Assembly (NCBI GenBank): GCA_001771285.1
Contig: METI01000039.1
Location: 1-33,008, forward strand
DNA: 33,008 nucleotides
Origin: a candidate division NC10 bacterium RIFCSPLOWO2_12_FULL_66_18
Lineage (GTDB): Bacteria > Methylomirabilota > Methylomirabilia > Methylomirabilales > 2-02-FULL-66-22
Direction: 5' to 3'
Each line of letters starts with the position of its first letter. The stretch's first letter is position 1. The notes beneath the pieces are model-generated. The model made no database searches. It was not told where the DNA came from and saw only the letters and a program-made list of their open reading frames with translations. Of this stretch, positions 1 to 8,380 are shown one piece after another. The position numbers and the translations under genes are program-made.

Positions 1-981
1 GAAGATCACCGCCACCAGGATGCCCACGCCGGTTACACTGGTCGCCCACGTGCCCAATACCGCCACGACAATCTTCGGGATCTGGTAGAAGGCGAGCACC
101 CAGCCGAAGGCCGATGCCGTCCCGATGCCGAAAAGAGAGATCGAGGCCAGGCGTGCCGTTTCGTAGAGCACCGCGGGCAACTGGGGAATGCTGAACGACC
201 GATAGACAAGCAGGCCCACCACAAAGGTGTACAGCACCGCCAAGACGGATGCCTCGGTCGGCGTGACAAACCCGAAAATCACCCCCCCGACGACAATCCC
301 CGGAGACATCAGGGCGAAGAATGCCTTGCCGAATTCCCCCAGGAATTCGCGGAACGAGCTCCTTGCGTAGACCGGATAGCCCCGAATCCCAGCGTAGATG
401 CGCACGGCCACCATCTGCGAGAGGCCGATCATGACCCCGGGGAGGAAACCCGCCAGGAAGAGCCCCCCGATGGAGACGTTCATGATCCCGCCCCAGACGA
501 TCATCAGGATGCTCGGCGGAATGATGACGCCCATGACCGAGGAACAGGACGTGATGGCCACGGTGAAGCTGGAATCGTAGCCCTGCTTCCTCATAGCGGG
601 GATGAGCACCGAGCCGATGCCTGCGGCGTCGGCGGTCGAGGATCCCGAGATGCCCGCAAAGATCATGCTCACCATGACGTTGATGTGCCCCAGCCCCCCC
701 TTGAAGTGCCCGACCATGGTCCGGGAGAGGTCAATCAGCCGCTGGGTGATGCCCGCAGAGTTCATCAGATTCGCCGCCAGGATGAAAAAGGGCACCGCCA
801 GCAGGACGAAGGCGTTGTACGCCTTGGTCATTTCGGTGATCAGCAGGATCGGGGACAGGCGATCGTCCAGGAAGAAAATCGGCACGCAGGCGAGGCCCAG
901 GGCAAAGGCGACCGGCACGCGGAGGGTGATCAGCACCGCGAAGATACCGAAGAGGATGAGGGCAACCTCACCTTGCGTCAT
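1..981 (-). CDS. dctM: TRAP transporter large permease DctM (3' end outside window)
   Basis: This is the membrane subunit that carries substrate through a tripartite, ion-driven TRAP transporter. The frame is open from an ATG at 981 to the window edge, giving 327 codons of a protein usually about 430 residues long, so the C-terminal quarter is missing. The translation begins MTQGEVALILFGIF and is a run of hydrophobic helices. It contains family-typical stretches such as AVPFFILAANLM, MIFAGISGSSTADAAG and VMGVIIPPSI. The start overlaps the end of dctQ by 14 bp, the usual arrangement for translationally coupled TRAP subunits. Substrate cannot be read from this subunit. The neighbouring acyl-CoA genes suggest an organic acid (inference). 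Confidence 0.93.
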   Translation of the reverse strand, partial: MTQGEVALILFGIFAVLITLRVPVAFALGLACVPIFFLDDRLSPILLITEMTKAYNAFVLLAVPFFILAANLMNSAGITQRLIDLSRTMVGHFKGGLGHINVMVSMIFAGISGSSTADAAGIGSVLIPAMRKQGYDSSFTVAITSCSSVMGVIIPPSILMIVWGGIMNVSIGGLFLAGFLPGVMIGLSQMVAVRIYAGIRGYPVYARSSFREFLGEFGKAFFALMSPGIVVGGVIFGFVTPTEASVLAVLYTFVVGLLVYRSFSIPQLPAVLYETARLASISLFGIGTASAFGWVLAFYQIPKIVVAVLGTWATSVTGVGILVAVIF

Positions 982-1474
982 GGTGATCGCCCGGGAAGTG
1001 AGGGTGGAGGGCTTTCAAGACACGCTCGGCCAGGAACACGACCCAGGTCAACCCGGCCACCAGGTACATCCCGTAGATCCACGCAAGGTTGATCCCGGTC
1101 AGCTCAGACGTCTGGGAGTAACCGAATACGGCGTAGTCATACACGTACACGACAAAGGCCACTGCCACGATCAGCAGGAAAAAGTCCACGAGGATCTCGG
1201 CAAGGGCCTGTCCGCGCGCCGTCCGGGGGTGTGGGAGGACATCCACCACGAAGTGCGTGCCGTCCCTCACCGCGATCGTGGCGCCTGTCATGATCATCCA
1301 CATGAAGCAGAAGCGAGCCGCCTCCTCCGTCCAGATGTACCGCGGAATCCATCCGGTGTACCGGGAGAAGATCTGGAGCGTGACCGGGATGATCATGATG
1401 CCCAAGAGGAGCGTCATCACGGCCTGGAGGAGGCGGTAGTACCCGTGCAGGATGGCCTTCAGAATCCTCGTCAT
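968..1474 (-). CDS. dctQ: TRAP transporter small permease DctQ
   Basis: This is the small membrane subunit that pairs with DctM. The protein has 168 residues and four predicted membrane segments, beginning around residues 14-36, 47-65, 88-110 and 130-150. The family-typical WTEEAARFCFMWMIMTGA motif and a following polar segment with RDGTHFVVD are present. Length and order (binding protein, small subunit, large subunit on one strand) match ordinary TRAP operons. Its stop codon lies inside the first codons of dctM. It is separated from dctP by 94 bp that hold a strong hairpin. Confidence 0.93.
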   Translation of the reverse strand: MTRILKAILHGYYRLLQAVMTLLLGIMIIPVTLQIFSRYTGWIPRYIWTEEAARFCFMWMIMTGATIAVRDGTHFVVDVLPHPRTARGQALAEILVDFFLLIVAVAFVVYVYDYAVFGYSQTSELTGINLAWIYGMYLVAGLTWVVFLAERVLKALHPHFPGDHHDAR

Positions 1475-1507
1475 TTGCCTGAATGCGCCCTGTCAAGTGG
1501 GGGGAGA

Positions 1508-1543
1508 ATCAGGTCCCCCGGCTCCGTTGCCGGGGGACCTGAT
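1508..1543 (-). promoter_or_regulatory. Strong hairpin between dctP and dctQ
   Basis: A perfect 15-bp inverted repeat (1508-1522 with 1529-1543) encloses a six-base loop. It sits 25 bp after the dctP stop and 33 bp before the dctQ start in the direction of transcription. No T-tract follows it on the minus strand, so it does not look like a full terminator. In TRAP operons the binding protein is needed in excess over the permease. A 3'-end-stabilising or partially terminating hairpin here would produce that ratio (inference). Confidence 0.7.
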
Positions 1544-1568
1544 CGCGTTAGGCGGGACCGCGTCGAAT

Positions 1569-2570
1569 TCACTTCACCGCGTTGATGTTCGCCAGGACTT
1601 TGTCCGCGCCGACCTCTTTGGCGAAGTCCTCCTTCACCGGGGCCGCCAATTCCAGGATCTTGGCGCGGTCCTTGAACTCGTGGACCTGGATCTTTTTTTC
1701 TGACTCGTACTGCTTGAGGATCTTGTCATCCGCATCCCGCTCCCACTTGCGGGCATGCGCCCCTGCAATCGGCGCCGCCTTGAGGAGGCAGTCCTGCAGG
1801 TCCTTCGGCAGCTTCCGGAACGTCTTGGCGCTGAAGACCAGCGGTCGGATGGTGATAGCGTGCATCGTCTTCGAGATATTTGGCGCGACCTCGTGCCACT
1901 TCATCTGGGACCAGCCGGGGCTCTCGTTCTCTCCGGCCTGAATCACCCCGGTCAGGACGGCGTTGTACACCTCGTCATACGCAATGACCGTTGGAGCAGC
2001 AGTGATGGCCTGGAACATCCGGGTCTGAATGGGCGCCCCCATGACGCGGATCGGGAAGTTCTTCAACTCCTCCATGTTCCGGACGGGCTTCTTCCCGACG
2101 ATGTTTCGGACGCCGCCGCCACCGTAGTTGATCAGCATGACGTCCGCCTTGGCCAGGACGTCGTCATAGATCGGCTTCAGAGCCTCACCGGTGGAGAGCA
2201 CCTTGTTCCAGTGGTCAATGTCCCGGAACAGGAAGGGCATATCCATGAGGGTCGCCTGTTTGGAGAAGGTCGCCATGTGGGAGGGGGCGACCACCGCGTA
2301 ATCCACGGAGATCCCCTGGCTCATATAGGCGAAGTAGTCCTTCTCCAGGCCCAGTTCCCGGTTCCGGTGCAGGACGAAGTTGACCGGCTTCTTGTAGCAC
2401 TTCTTGGTTTCCTCTTCCAGCTTGAGCATGTTCTGGTTGAAGGAGTGGGTGTCGTCGAACTGGCTCGCCCCCTTCAGGGTGATGGTCTGGGCCAGCGCCG
2501 GCGATCCGGCGGCGACGAGCAACGCGGCTAGCGCGAGCACAAGGACGAGTCTTGCGCCTTTCCCAGTCAT
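1569..2570 (-). CDS. dctP: TRAP transporter substrate-binding protein DctP
   Basis: This is the periplasmic solute receptor of the TRAP system, 333 residues from the chosen ATG at 2570. That start has a strong ribosome binding site (AGGAGG, 9 bases upstream). It also gives a clean signal peptide: basic MTGKGAR, a hydrophobic stretch, then cleavage after SPALA. The longer open frame upstream adds 113 residues that do not resemble a secretion signal and is rejected. The mature protein shows DctP-family features, including the NFPIRVMGAP segment. The Arg in that segment corresponds to the residue that clamps the ligand carboxylate in this family. The ligand is therefore probably a carboxylate. 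Its identity is not visible. Confidence 0.92.
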   Translation of the reverse strand: MTGKGARLVLVLALAALLVAAGSPALAQTITLKGASQFDDTHSFNQNMLKLEEETKKCYKKPVNFVLHRNRELGLEKDYFAYMSQGISVDYAVVAPSHMATFSKQATLMDMPFLFRDIDHWNKVLSTGEALKPIYDDVLAKADVMLINYGGGGVRNIVGKKPVRNMEELKNFPIRVMGAPIQTRMFQAITAAPTVIAYDEVYNAVLTGVIQAGENESPGWSQMKWHEVAPNISKTMHAITIRPLVFSAKTFRKLPKDLQDCLLKAAPIAGAHARKWERDADDKILKQYESEKKIQVHEFKDRAKILELAAPVKEDFAKEVGADKVLANINAVK

Positions 2571-2905
2571 CTTGCATTCCTCCTGTGTTCGGGGTTGATG
2601 GCGGCGGGGTTCAGTGCAGGAACCGGCAGTCGGCGCACGCACCGTGCCCCGTTTCTGGAAACAAGCTTCCGGGGACATCCACCCACAGGCCGACCGCGGG
2701 AATTGTCTGGCAAAGCCTCGTGTCGATCTGTGGGCCGCGGACGGCAATTGACGTGGTATGTCTGCCACAGGATGTGGGGGCTCGTCAAGGAGAAACTGTC
2801 GGGAGAAGATGCGGGAAGGCGAGCATTCAGGTCGAATCTGGTGTCTCGGAAGATTCTCGTACCGGAGAGCCGTCCGGCCGCAACGGGAAGCCGGACCGCC
2901 TGGAG
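2571..2905. other. 335-bp intergenic region upstream of dctP
   Basis: This gap separates the acyl-CoA dehydrogenase stop from the dctP start. I see no credible small gene. On the minus strand a TTGACG hexamer (2783-2788) stands alone without a good -10 at 16-18 bases. A GG-N10-GC arrangement at 2635-2648 faintly resembles a sigma54 core but lacks the usual TT before GC. A promoter for the TRAP genes probably lies here, but I cannot place it. Confidence 0.4.
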
Positions 2906-4051
2906 TCACTCGTGGCCCAGCAGTTGCCGGGCGATGATGATTCGCTGGATTTCAGAGGTCCCTTCACCGATCTCGGTCAGCTTGACGTCGCGGAAGTAGC
3001 GCTCCACCGGGAAGTCGCGCAGGTAGCCATAGCCCCCGTGGATCTGGATGGCCTGGGTGCAGGCCCGCATCCCGACCTCGGAGGCGAAGAGCTTGGCCAT
3101 GGCCGACTCCTTGGTCATCGGGAGGCTGCGGTCCTTCATGGCGGCCGCCCGGAGCGTGAGCAGGCGGGCCGCTTCGATCTCGGTGGCCATGTCGGCCAGC
3201 TTCCACTGGATGGCCTGGAACCGGCTGATGGGCTGGCCGAACTGCTGCCGCTCCTTCGAATACTTGACGCTCTCCTCCAGCGCCCCCCGCCCCAGTCCCA
3301 CCGCCATGGCGGCGATGCCGATCCGGCCGCCATCCAGGATCTTCAGGGTGTCCAGGAAGCCGTGGTGCACCTCCCCCAGGAGGTTCTCGGGCGGGATCTC
3401 TGCGTCCTCCATCAGCAGTTGCGCGGTGTCACTGCACCGGACCCCCAGCTTCACCTCTTTCCGACCCGGGCGGAATCCGGGCGTCCCCTTCTCCAGGATG
3501 AACGCGGAGATCCCCTGCTTCCCTCGGTTCCGATCGGTGATGGCCATGATTACATACACGCTGGCAACGGTGCCCTGGGTGATGAAATTCTTCGTGCCGT
3601 TGAGGATCCAGCGATCCCCTTTCCACGCGGCGGCAGTCTGGAGGCTGGCCGCGTCGCTCCCCGAGCCCGGCTCCGTCAGGCCCCAGGCCCCCAGCTTCTC
3701 CCCGCGGGCCAGGGGGACGAGATACTTCCGCTTCTGCTCCTCGCTTCCCGCCAGGTAGATGTGGTTGCTGCACAGGGAGTTGTGGGAGGCCACGGTCAGC
3801 GCTACCCCACCGTCGTGCCGGGCGATCTCCTCCAGGGCCAGGGCGTAGCTCACGTAGTCCATGCCCGCCCCCCCGTACTCCTCCGGGAAGATCATGCCCA
3901 GCAGCCCCAGGGGCGCCATCTTGTTCACGATCTCCCACGGGAACTCGCTCTTCTCGTCGTAGAGGTGAGCGATCGGACGGATTTCCCGCTCCGCAAACTC
4001 GCGGACCGTCTCCTGAACTGCGCGCTGGGCGTCGGTCAACTCAAAATTCAT
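2906..4051 (-). CDS. Acyl-CoA dehydrogenase (first of three)
   Basis: This FAD enzyme introduces the alpha-beta double bond into an acyl-CoA and passes electrons to ETF. It has 381 residues, normal for the short/medium-chain type. The start at 4051 gives the standard N-terminus [12 protein letters not shown]; a 26-residue longer frame runs into the upstream repeat and is rejected. Visible signatures are [12 protein letters not shown] in the middle domain, [20 protein letters not shown] in the C-terminal domain and [19 protein letters not shown] near the end. The catalytic Glu sits in GEGTSEIQR. It follows the DUF35 gene, separated by a periodic hairpin repeat, and precedes the TRAP genes. Chain-length preference cannot be told from sequence reading. 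Confidence 0.93.
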   Translation of the reverse strand: MNFELTDAQRAVQETVREFAEREIRPIAHLYDEKSEFPWEIVNKMAPLGLLGMIFPEEYGGAGMDYVSYALALEEIARHDGGVALTVASHNSLCSNHIYLAGSEEQKRKYLVPLARGEKLGAWGLTEPGSGSDAASLQTAAAWKGDRWILNGTKNFITQGTVASVYVIMAITDRNRGKQGISAFILEKGTPGFRPGRKEVKLGVRCSDTAQLLMEDAEIPPENLLGEVHHGFLDTLKILDGGRIGIAAMAVGLGRGALEESVKYSKERQQFGQPISRFQAIQWKLADMATEIEAARLLTLRAAAMKDRSLPMTKESAMAKLFASEVGMRACTQAIQIHGGYGYLRDFPVERYFRDVKLTEIGEGTSEIQRIIIARQLLGHE

Positions 4052-4068
4052 GGCTTCACCAACAAAAC

Positions 4069-4151
4069 GTTCGATGGTTCGAGTGTTCGGTGGTTCGGTC
4101 GTTCTTAATCCGAGAGAACACCCGAACAACCGAACTGCCGAACCGTCGAAC
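4069..4151. repeat. 8-bp-period GTTC/GAAC palindromic element, copy 1
   Basis: Five GTTC boxes start at 4069, 4077, 4085, 4093 and 4101. Five GAAC boxes start at 4116, 4124, 4132, 4140 and 4148. Both arms have an exact 8-bp period, and the arms are mirror images around an 11-base spacer. The four bases between boxes vary but keep partial pairing. The element sits between the DUF35 stop and the acyl-CoA dehydrogenase start. A second element of identical architecture lies at 9518-9604. Confidence 0.9.
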
Positions 4152-4162
4152 GCTTTTTGTTC

Positions 4163-4699
4163 CTAGGCCGGCACGAAATACACGTCGGTCGGCTTGAACT
4201 TGGACAGGCGCTTGAACTGCGCCCGCACCTTCATCCCGACCCAGTCGAGGGAGGGCTGGAGCGAATCAACTCCCACCAGCCGGGACAGGAACAGGGTGTC
4301 CACCCCCGGCCACTCGACGAGGATGAGGACGAAGGGGGTTTCCTTCAGGAACTCCTCGCTCCCGAAGTGGCAGATCGTGAACGTATGGACTGCCCCCTCC
4401 TTCGGCAATTCGATCCAGTCGCACTCGTTCCCGCAGTACATGCAATGCAGCCGGGGTGTCCCGTAGGTGTGCTTGCACGGGCCGCACCGCGTCCCCAACA
4501 GCTTCCCGTTGGCCAGGCCGGCAAAGAAGGGCGAATCCTGACCGTAGCTGTGGATGTAGTCGATGTGGTACGGCTGCCTGATGATGATGGGCGCCATCCC
4601 CTTCAGGTCCTTCAGATCCTTGGGGAAGGGCACGTTGAACAGGACGGTCCCCTCGTCGGTCTCGGGCAGCTTGACGCGCTTCTTCTCCTGTTCTTCCAT
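4163..4699 (-). CDS. DUF35 OB-fold/zinc-ribbon protein, partner of the thiolase-like protein
   Basis: This 178-residue protein has the DUF35 layout: an N-terminal helix region, a rubredoxin-like zinc ribbon (TRCGPC ... HCMYCGNEC, about residues 90-113) and a C-terminal OB-fold beginning near WIELPKEGAVHTFT. DUF35 proteins associate with thiolase-like enzymes, for example BbsA with BbsB in benzylsuccinate degradation and the DUF35 partners of Ltp2 steroid aldolases. They are needed for activity or for binding the acyl-CoA. Here the gene begins two bases after the stop of such a thiolase-like gene, so a complex is very likely. A GAAGAACAGGAG-type leader is part of the coding region rather than a separate signal. 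Confidence 0.9.
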   Translation of the reverse strand: MEEQEKKRVKLPETDEGTVLFNVPFPKDLKDLKGMAPIIIRQPYHIDYIHSYGQDSPFFAGLANGKLLGTRCGPCKHTYGTPRLHCMYCGNECDWIELPKEGAVHTFTICHFGSEEFLKETPFVLILVEWPGVDTLFLSRLVGVDSLQPSLDWVGMKVRAQFKRLSKFKPTDVYFVPA

Positions 4700-4701
4700 G
4701 G

Positions 4702-6015
4702 CTAGAACCCCTTCTCGAGGATCGAAACGACCACGTAGGTCCCGGTGCCGGCGTGGCTATGGATGGCGCCCCGCCGTGCGTTCTTCACCTGGAGCTGGTT
4801 GCTGCCGAAATGCTTGCCGATGCTTCCCTGGAGCTGCCACAAAGCGAAGACCGCCTGCATGAGGCCCGTGGCCCCCACGGGATGGCCGCAGGCGATGAGG
4901 CCGCCCGAGGGATTCACGGGGATCTTCCCCTGTTCCGGGAAGCGGTATCCGTAATCCAGATTCGGCATGAAGGGCTTGCCCGCCTCGACGAACTTCCCCC
5001 CTTCGCCATAGCGGCACAGGCCCATGTCCTCGTAGGTCTGGATCTCCGACGAGGTGTAGGCATCGTGCAGCTCGATGAAGTCCAGCTCCTCCAGCGGGTT
5101 GGTGATCCCCGCCATCTGGTAGGCGGTCTTCGACGCCATGCGCCCCGCCCGGAACGAGTGGACCCCGGGGTACTTCAGCCCCTTGTAATCCTCGGGCTTC
5201 TCGTGGGGAAGCAGGATCACCTCCCCGTGGGGACGGTCCGCCATCCGCATGGCGTCGATGCCGCCCCCGACCCCCGTCACCTTCGCGGGCTTCGGGCGGC
5301 GGCCCGTGGCCTTCTCCAGCTTGTTGAGCCCCTCCTCGCTGGCCAGGATCGTGACGGCCGCCCCGTCGCTCATGACGCAGATATCGAGCATGGTGAGGGG
5401 CCAGGCCACCATCTCGGAGGCCCGCACGTCCTCGATCCGGATGTTCATCCGTTTCTGGGCGTAGGGGTTGTGGAAGGCGTTGTTGTGATTCTTCACCGAG
5501 ACCAGCGCCATCTGCTCGACGGAGGTCCCGAACTCTTTCATGTGGCGGACCACCATCATGGCGTAGTAGCCGGAGTAAAATCCCCCCACGGGGTAATCAA
5601 AGCTGACGTCCGAGGCCAGGGCGATGAACTCGTTCCCCTTCCAGGTGTTGACGCGCGACATGGTCTCCCAGCCGTAGACCACGCAGATGTCGAACCGCCC
5701 GGAGGCCACCGCCTCCCATCCGGACTGGAACGCCACCCCTCCCGTGGCGCCGCCTGCCTCGATCCGCTTGCTGGGCTTGGGGGTGAGGCCCAGGTAATCC
5801 TGGACCATGCTCCCCGCTTTCAATTGGCGCATGAAGTGATCAGAGAAGTAGGACGCCACGGTCCCGTCCACGAGTTCGGCCGCCTGCCGGAACTCCAGGC
5901 CCAGGTCCTTCAGGGCATAATCGTAGGCCTCCTTCACCATGGGCTGGAACGTGACGTCCGGCCGCGCCTTGGCAAACTTGCTGACCCCCCCGGAGACCAG
6001 ATACACGGGTCGCAT
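4702..6015 (-). CDS. SCP-x-type thiolase-like protein without the nucleophilic Cys (possible retro-aldolase)
   Basis: The protein has 437 residues and a thiolase fold. The start at 6015 is preferred over the ATG at 6030 because GGAGGG lies seven bases upstream of it. In ordinary thiolases the nucleophile sits in an EAACASGG-type motif; here the segment reads IEAGGATGG, with Gly89 where Cys would be. The second catalytic Cys motif near the C-terminus (CxGGGxG) is also replaced, by HSHAGTGTY. The GHP histidine is kept (IACGHPVGATG). Ltp2-type proteins of steroid side-chain degradation are thiolase-like enzymes that act as aldolases with a DUF35 partner. The adjacent DUF35 gene makes that reading attractive (inference). 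It is a poor candidate for ordinary thiolysis. Confidence 0.85.
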   Translation of the reverse strand: MRPVYLVSGGVSKFAKARPDVTFQPMVKEAYDYALKDLGLEFRQAAELVDGTVASYFSDHFMRQLKAGSMVQDYLGLTPKPSKRIEAGGATGGVAFQSGWEAVASGRFDICVVYGWETMSRVNTWKGNEFIALASDVSFDYPVGGFYSGYYAMMVVRHMKEFGTSVEQMALVSVKNHNNAFHNPYAQKRMNIRIEDVRASEMVAWPLTMLDICVMSDGAAVTILASEEGLNKLEKATGRRPKPAKVTGVGGGIDAMRMADRPHGEVILLPHEKPEDYKGLKYPGVHSFRAGRMASKTAYQMAGITNPLEELDFIELHDAYTSSEIQTYEDMGLCRYGEGGKFVEAGKPFMPNLDYGYRFPEQGKIPVNPSGGLIACGHPVGATGLMQAVFALWQLQGSIGKHFGSNQLQVKNARRGAIHSHAGTGTYVVVSILEKGF

Positions 6016-6049
6016 CGTCAGTCCCTCCATATGGTCCAGCGGCGCATGC

Positions 6050-6454
6050 TCACTTCCGCGTCAGGTTCTCGCGCACGAAGGCGATGGCATCCTGGGTGCT
6101 GGCGCCCGGGGTGTACACCTGGGCGACGCCGCAGGCCTTCAGCTTGGAGATGTCCTCGTCGGGGATGGTCCCGCCGCCGAAGACCAGGATATCCTCCACA
6201 CCTTTGGCCTTCAGCAGTTCCATCACCTTGGGGAACAGGTGCATGTGGGCCCCCGAGAGGCAGCTCAGGCCGATGGCGTCCACGTCTTCCTGGATGGCGG
6301 CGCTCACGATCATCTCGGGCGTCTGCCGCAGGCCGGTGTAGATCACCTCGAAGCCTGCGTCGCGGAACGCCCGGGCGATGACCTTGGCCCCTCGGTCGTG
6401 CCCGTCTAATCCCGGCTTCGCGATCAGCACCCTGATTTTCCGCTCGCTACTCAT
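6050..6454 (-). CDS. B12-binding small subunit of an acyl-CoA mutase
   Basis: This 134-residue stand-alone cobalamin-binding domain has all the expected motifs. [13 protein letters not shown] carries the DxHxxG base-off ligand histidine, GLSCLSGAH supplies the SxL region and VFGGGTIP is the GG loop. It ends with the usual GVAQVYTPG segment. A separate B12 subunit of about 135 residues is typical of the isobutyryl-CoA and 2-hydroxyisobutyryl-CoA mutase type, as opposed to single-chain methylmalonyl-CoA mutase. An AAGGGG ribosome site lies five bases upstream. It follows the large subunit after about 100 bp and precedes the thiolase-like gene. Confidence 0.93.
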   Translation of the reverse strand: MSSERKIRVLIAKPGLDGHDRGAKVIARAFRDAGFEVIYTGLRQTPEMIVSAAIQEDVDAIGLSCLSGAHMHLFPKVMELLKAKGVEDILVFGGGTIPDEDISKLKACGVAQVYTPGASTQDAIAFVRENLTRK

Positions 6455-6515
6455 GGTTACCCCTTCCCACGAATCTTAGATGAGAACATCCCCATTTGCG
6501 TTCATCTGCCGGGGA

Positions 6516-6533
6516 CCCAGCGCCTGTGCTGGG
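6516..6533. repeat. Small hairpin between the two mutase subunits
   Basis: CCCAGC (6516-6521) pairs with GCTGGG (6528-6533) around a six-base loop, in the 102-bp gap between the mutase subunits. The flanks contain GCGTTCATCTGC and TGTCTGCGGTT, which look like a decayed relative of the 10-bp-period element at 14873-14962. Confidence 0.45.
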
Positions 6534-6556
6534 TGTCTGCGGTTGCTTTGGCATCT

Positions 6557-8257
6557 TTAGATGATATTCAGCTCCGTATACTCACCCCAGACCTCGCGCA
6601 GCAGACCGATGATCTCACCCACCGTCGCGTAGGCCTTGACCGCCTCGAGGATCTTGGGCATGAGCAGGTCCTTTCCCCACGGGTCGTTTCCCAAAGCGGC
6701 CGCTCGGAGAGCATCCATCGCCCGGTTCCAGCGATCCTTGTCCCGGCTCTTCCGCAGGAGCGCCAGGCGCTCCACCTGTTGCTGCTGCAGGGCCTCGTCA
6801 ATGGAGAGGATGGGGATCGGGCGCTGCTCCCTCTCGTCCACGAACCGGTTCACGCCCACGATCACCTTCTCCTCCCGCTCCACCGCCCGCTGGTAGGCAT
6901 AGGCGGAGTTGGCGATCTCCTGCTGCGGGAACCCCAGCTCGATGGCGCGCACCATCCCGCCCAGCTCCTGGATGCGCCGCAGGTATTCCAGGGCCCCCTC
7001 CTCCATCTCATTGGTCAGGGCCTCGACGAAGTAGGAGCCGGCCAGCGGGTCAACAGTGTTCGTAACGCCCGTCTCGTGGGCGATCACCTGCTGGGTTCTG
7101 AGCGCGATGGTCACCGCCTCCTGGGTGGGCAGTGCGTAGGCCTCGTCCATGGAGTTGGTGTGAAGCGACTGGGTGCCGCCCAGGACGCCCGCCAGGGCCT
7201 GGAGGGCCACCCGGGCGATGTTCACGTAGGGCTGCTGCGCCGTCAGCGAGACCCCGGCTGTCTGCGAGTGAGTCCGCAGGATCCAGGACCGGGGACTCTT
7301 GGCCTTGAACCGCTCCCGCATCAGGCGGGCCCACATGCGCCGGGCGGCGCGGAACTTGGCGATCTCCTCGAACAGGTCATTGTGGATATCCCAGAAGAAG
7401 GACAGGCGCGGCGCGAACTCATCCACGTCCAGGCCCGCCCGGATCCCTTCCTCCACATAGGTGATGCCGTCGGCGATGGTGAAGGCCAGCTCCTGCAGGG
7501 CGGTGGCCCCCGCCTCCCGGATGTGATAGCCGCTGATGCTGATGGTGTTCCATTTGGGGAAATGCCGGCTGCCGAAGACGATGGTGTCGGTCACCAGCCG
7601 GATCGACGGCTGCAGGGGAAAGATGTACTCCTTCTGGGCGATGTATTCCTTCAGGATATCGTTCTGGAGGGTCCCCCCGATCCGGTCATAGGCGATCCCC
7701 ATCTGCTCGCACACCGCGATGTACATGGCCCAGGCCACTGCGGCGGTCGAGGTGATGGTCATGGAGGTGGTGACCTTGTCCAGGGGCAACCCCCGGAGCA
7801 AGACCTCCATGTCCTGGAGCGAGTCAATGGCCGCCCCGCACTTCCCCACTTCGCCGGCGGCCATGGGATGGTCAGAGTCGTAGCCCATCAGCGTGGGCAG
7901 GTGGAATGCGACCGACAGCCCCATCTGTCCCTGCTCCAGGAGGTACCGGTAGCGCCGGTTGGTCTCCTCGGCCGAGCCGAAGCCCGAGTACTGCCGCATG
8001 GTCCAGAACCGCCCCCGGTACATGGTGGGCTGGACCCCCCGGGTGAAAGGATACTCCCCCGGAAAGCCCAGATCCTCCTGATAATCCAGGTTGGGGACAT
8101 CCAGGGGCGTGTACAGGCGGCGGATCGCTTTGCCCGACACCGTGGTGAAGGGATCCGATCGTTCAGGTGCACGCTCCAGGTGGGAGCCCAGCGTCTGTTG
8201 CTCCCAGCGGGCCTTCTCCTGCTCCAACCGTTTCAGCTCCTCCGGGTCGAACGTCAT
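6557..8257 (-). CDS. B12-dependent acyl-CoA mutase large subunit (methylmalonyl/isobutyryl-CoA mutase family)
   Basis: This TIM-barrel subunit catalyses a carbon-skeleton rearrangement of an acyl-CoA using adenosylcobalamin bound by the separate small subunit. Length is 566 residues, the size of IcmA/HcmA-type subunits. GGAGG precedes the ATG. Family motifs include [29 protein letters not shown] and [14 protein letters not shown]. Aligned by eye, the position of methylmalonyl-CoA mutase Tyr89 is Tyr90 here. The position of Arg207, which binds the substrate carboxylate, is Gln208 (AQKEYIF). The HcmA-specific Asp117 position is Ala. The substrate is therefore probably an acyl-CoA without a free carboxylate, despite the usual automatic name methylmalonyl-CoA mutase (inference). 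Confidence 0.93.
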   Translation of the reverse strand: MTFDPEELKRLEQEKARWEQQTLGSHLERAPERSDPFTTVSGKAIRRLYTPLDVPNLDYQEDLGFPGEYPFTRGVQPTMYRGRFWTMRQYSGFGSAEETNRRYRYLLEQGQMGLSVAFHLPTLMGYDSDHPMAAGEVGKCGAAIDSLQDMEVLLRGLPLDKVTTSMTITSTAAVAWAMYIAVCEQMGIAYDRIGGTLQNDILKEYIAQKEYIFPLQPSIRLVTDTIVFGSRHFPKWNTISISGYHIREAGATALQELAFTIADGITYVEEGIRAGLDVDEFAPRLSFFWDIHNDLFEEIAKFRAARRMWARLMRERFKAKSPRSWILRTHSQTAGVSLTAQQPYVNIARVALQALAGVLGGTQSLHTNSMDEAYALPTQEAVTIALRTQQVIAHETGVTNTVDPLAGSYFVEALTNEMEEGALEYLRRIQELGGMVRAIELGFPQQEIANSAYAYQRAVEREEKVIVGVNRFVDEREQRPIPILSIDEALQQQQVERLALLRKSRDKDRWNRAMDALRAAALGNDPWGKDLLMPKILEAVKAYATVGEIIGLLREVWGEYTELNII

Positions 8258-8305
8258 GGAACCCCTCCAAGCAGGACGTTCCTCATACCCACTTTCTTCC
8301 CCCAG

Positions 8306-8380
8306 TTCTCACCTTCTCCCCTCTCCCGTCCCCTCTCCCCAGTCTATACAGGGGGAGAGGGCTGGGGTGAGGGGGAGAGG
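8306..8380. repeat. C-rich palindromic intergenic repeat, copy 1
   Basis: A CT-rich arm (CTTCTCCCCTCTCCC...) faces a GA-rich arm (GGGGGAGAGGGCTGGGGTGAG...) around a short AT-containing centre. This is the widespread type of intergenic palindrome that reads CCCTCACCCC...CCTCTCCC. The right arm is translated as the last ten residues of the upstream acyl-CoA dehydrogenase and supplies the bases leading to its stop. Confidence 0.8.

Noticed and set aside
2635..2648. Possible sigma54 core (GG-N10-GC) upstream of dctP
   Set aside because: Only the GG and GC dinucleotides match. The TT before GC and other conserved bases are missing, and such matches are frequent in this base composition.
8344..8376. 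Frameshift or assembly error at the end of the second acyl-CoA dehydrogenase
   Set aside because: The reading frame stays intact through the family C-terminus, and the extra residues are explained fully by the palindromic repeat that follows.
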